From NCBI GenBank assembly GCA_024763295.1, contig JANTFU010000120.1:1-6890 (forward strand): a stretch of DNA of 6,890 nucleotides, given 5' to 3'. The DNA is from Anaerolineales bacterium. GTDB lineage: Bacteria; Chloroflexota; Anaerolineae; Anaerolineales; Villigracilaceae. The notes beneath the pieces were generated by a model that was not told the DNA's origin, ran no database searches, and was given only the letters and a program-made list of their open reading frames with translations. This document shows positions 6,092 through 6,890 of this stretch, piece after piece (positions within the stretch are counted from its first letter, which is position 1; each line of letters opens with the position of its first letter). The position numbers and the translations under genes were made by a program.

Positions 6092-6121
6092 AAGAGCGCG
6101 AAGTAAATGCTTCGCGCTCTT
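6092..6121 (-). terminator. Intrinsic terminator of the acetyl-CoA synthetase gene
   Basis: AAGAGCGCGAAG (6092-6103) pairs perfectly over 12 bp with CTTCGCGCTCTT (6110-6121) around a six-base loop. Read on the - strand, the stem is followed by a T-run (CTCTTTTTATG), and it lies about 22 bases past the - strand stop codon. On the + strand no T-run follows, so for the convergent small gene it is at best a weak terminator. Confidence 0.88.
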
Positions 6122-6143
6122 GAGATTAAAGAAAACACTCAGT

Positions 6144-6890
6144 CTAATCCGCCAGCGTGCTGGTATCGCCGACGTCTTCGCCGAGGGCTTGGGCTTTGAG
6201 CAAGCGGCGCATAATCTTGCCGCTGCGCGTCTTTGGCAGGCTGTCCACGAAGGTGATTGTTTCGGGTTTGGCAATCGGACCGAGTTCCTTGCCAACATGG
6301 GCACGGAGCATAATATCCAGTTCGTCACTGCCCTGAACACCGGCATTCAAAATCACATAGGCATGTACGGCATTGCCTTTAATCTCGTGCGGCAAGCCAA
6401 TCACGGCGGCTTCGGAGACGGTCGGGTGGCTGACCAAGGCACTCTCCACCTCCGCTGTCCCTAAACGGTACCCACTGACCTTAAGGACGTCATCCATCCG
6501 TCCGATAATCCAGATATAGCCATCCTTATCCTTGCGGGCAGAATCGCCGGTTTGGTACATATTCCCATATTTGCCCCAATACTGATCGATATAGCGCTGA
6601 TCATCGCCATAAACGGTGCGCAACATGGAGGGCCAGGGGCGTTTGAGTACCAAGAAGCCCTCTTCGCCGGGCGCAACCGAATTGCCATCATCGTCAACGA
6701 CGTCGACTTCGTGCCCAAAAAACGGCTTGGTGCCGGAACCCGGCTTGAGCGGGGTAATCGGCAACGGCGTGATGACAAAGCCGCCGGTTTCGGTCTGCCA
6801 CCAAGTATCCATGATGGGGCATTTGCTATCGCCGATCACTTCGTAATACCACTTCCACGCTTCGGGGTTGATTGGCTCGCCAACACTTCC
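6144..6890 (-). CDS. acs: Acetyl-CoA synthetase (AMP-forming), C-terminal part; 5' end outside window
   Basis: This enzyme activates acetate with ATP to acetyl-AMP and then forms acetyl-CoA in the cytoplasm. The last 248 codons are present; the frame is open to the right edge, so the start lies outside the window. An in-frame GTG at 6839 is internal, since the 17 codons before it read as conserved family sequence (GSVGEPINPEAWKWYYE). Motifs, numbered from the visible first residue, are DTWWQTETGG (28-37, adenylate binding), YQTGD (Asp116, ribose contact), GRMDDVLKVSGYRLGTAE (130-147, the hinge between the two conformations) and PKTRSGKIMRR with Lys225. Lys225 corresponds to the catalytic lysine (Lys609 of Salmonella Acs) that is inactivated by acetylation. 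The C-terminus GDTSTLAD ends earlier than that of the enteric enzyme, as I recall its sequence. It converges on the small STAS-like gene. Confidence 0.95.
   Translation of the reverse strand, partial: GSVGEPINPEAWKWYYEVIGDSKCPIMDTWWQTETGGFVITPLPITPLKPGSGTKPFFGHEVDVVDDDGNSVAPGEEGFLVLKRPWPSMLRTVYGDDQRYIDQYWGKYGNMYQTGDSARKDKDGYIWIIGRMDDVLKVSGYRLGTAEVESALVSHPTVSEAAVIGLPHEIKGNAVHAYVILNAGVQGSDELDIMLRAHVGKELGPIAKPETITFVDSLPKTRSGKIMRRLLKAQALGEDVGDTSTLAD

Noticed and set aside
6120..6464. + strand frame of 114 codons antisense to acs
   Set aside because: It begins inside the acs terminator region and covers highly conserved acs sequence on the other strand. No ribosome site or recognisable domain was seen.
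6144..6839. GTG at 6839 as the start of a 231-residue protein
   Set aside because: The frame stays open to the window edge and the upstream codons encode conserved acetyl-CoA synthetase sequence, so the GTG is an internal valine codon.
1..6890. CRISPR array, insertion sequence, tRNA, phage or defence genes
   Set aside because: No regularly spaced repeats, transposase motifs, terminal inverted repeats around a gene, cloverleaf RNA or recognisable defence proteins were seen on either strand.

Overview
The window is ordinary bacterial chromosome with five protein genes: four complete genes on the + strand and one partial gene on the - strand that runs off the right edge. The signals are bacterial throughout: strong AAGGAG-type ribosome binding sites, intrinsic terminators, a lipobox lipoprotein and a metal riboswitch. 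The gene types (a cyanobacterial/plant-like GlgC, a DUF2202 ferritin-like lipoprotein, a small SpoIIAA-like protein and an AMP-forming acetyl-CoA synthetase) would fit a Chloroflexota (Anaerolineae-like) genome. That placement is inference from general familiarity, not a search result.

Layout. Positions 25-1302 hold glgC (ADP-glucose synthesis for glycogen), closed by a 14-bp perfect terminator hairpin (1317-1352). Positions 1391-1560 hold a sigma70-type promoter, a yybP-ykoY (Mn2+) riboswitch aptamer and an overlapping intrinsic terminator. This leader controls the 979-residue P-type ATPase at 1599-4538, which has SERCA-like cation ligands and its own terminator (4560-4592). Positions 4677-5477 encode a secreted lipoprotein with a ferritin-like DUF2202 domain and His/Gly-rich ends. 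A short non-coding stretch with an imperfect palindrome and an extended -10 promoter precedes a 129-residue cytoplasmic protein of probable STAS/SpoIIAA-like fold (5666-6055). A hairpin at 6092-6121 carries its U-run on the - strand and ends the acetyl-CoA synthetase gene (6144 to beyond 6890, - strand).

How the parts relate. The best-supported regulatory unit is the Mn2+ riboswitch with the ATPase. The 3' strand of aptamer helix P1 is also part of the 5' arm of the terminator, so metal binding should prevent termination and switch the pump on. This points to Mn2+ efflux (or combined Ca2+/Mn2+ efflux) rather than plain Ca2+ transport. The lipoprotein next door has a likely metal-binding ferritin-like core, but it is separated from the pump by a terminator, so a shared role is only a suggestion. 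glgC and acs are central carbon metabolism genes with no visible link to the metal genes. I see no mobile element, CRISPR array, tRNA or rRNA, and nothing that amounts to a wholly new system. The riboswitch-pump pair is the most informative find.
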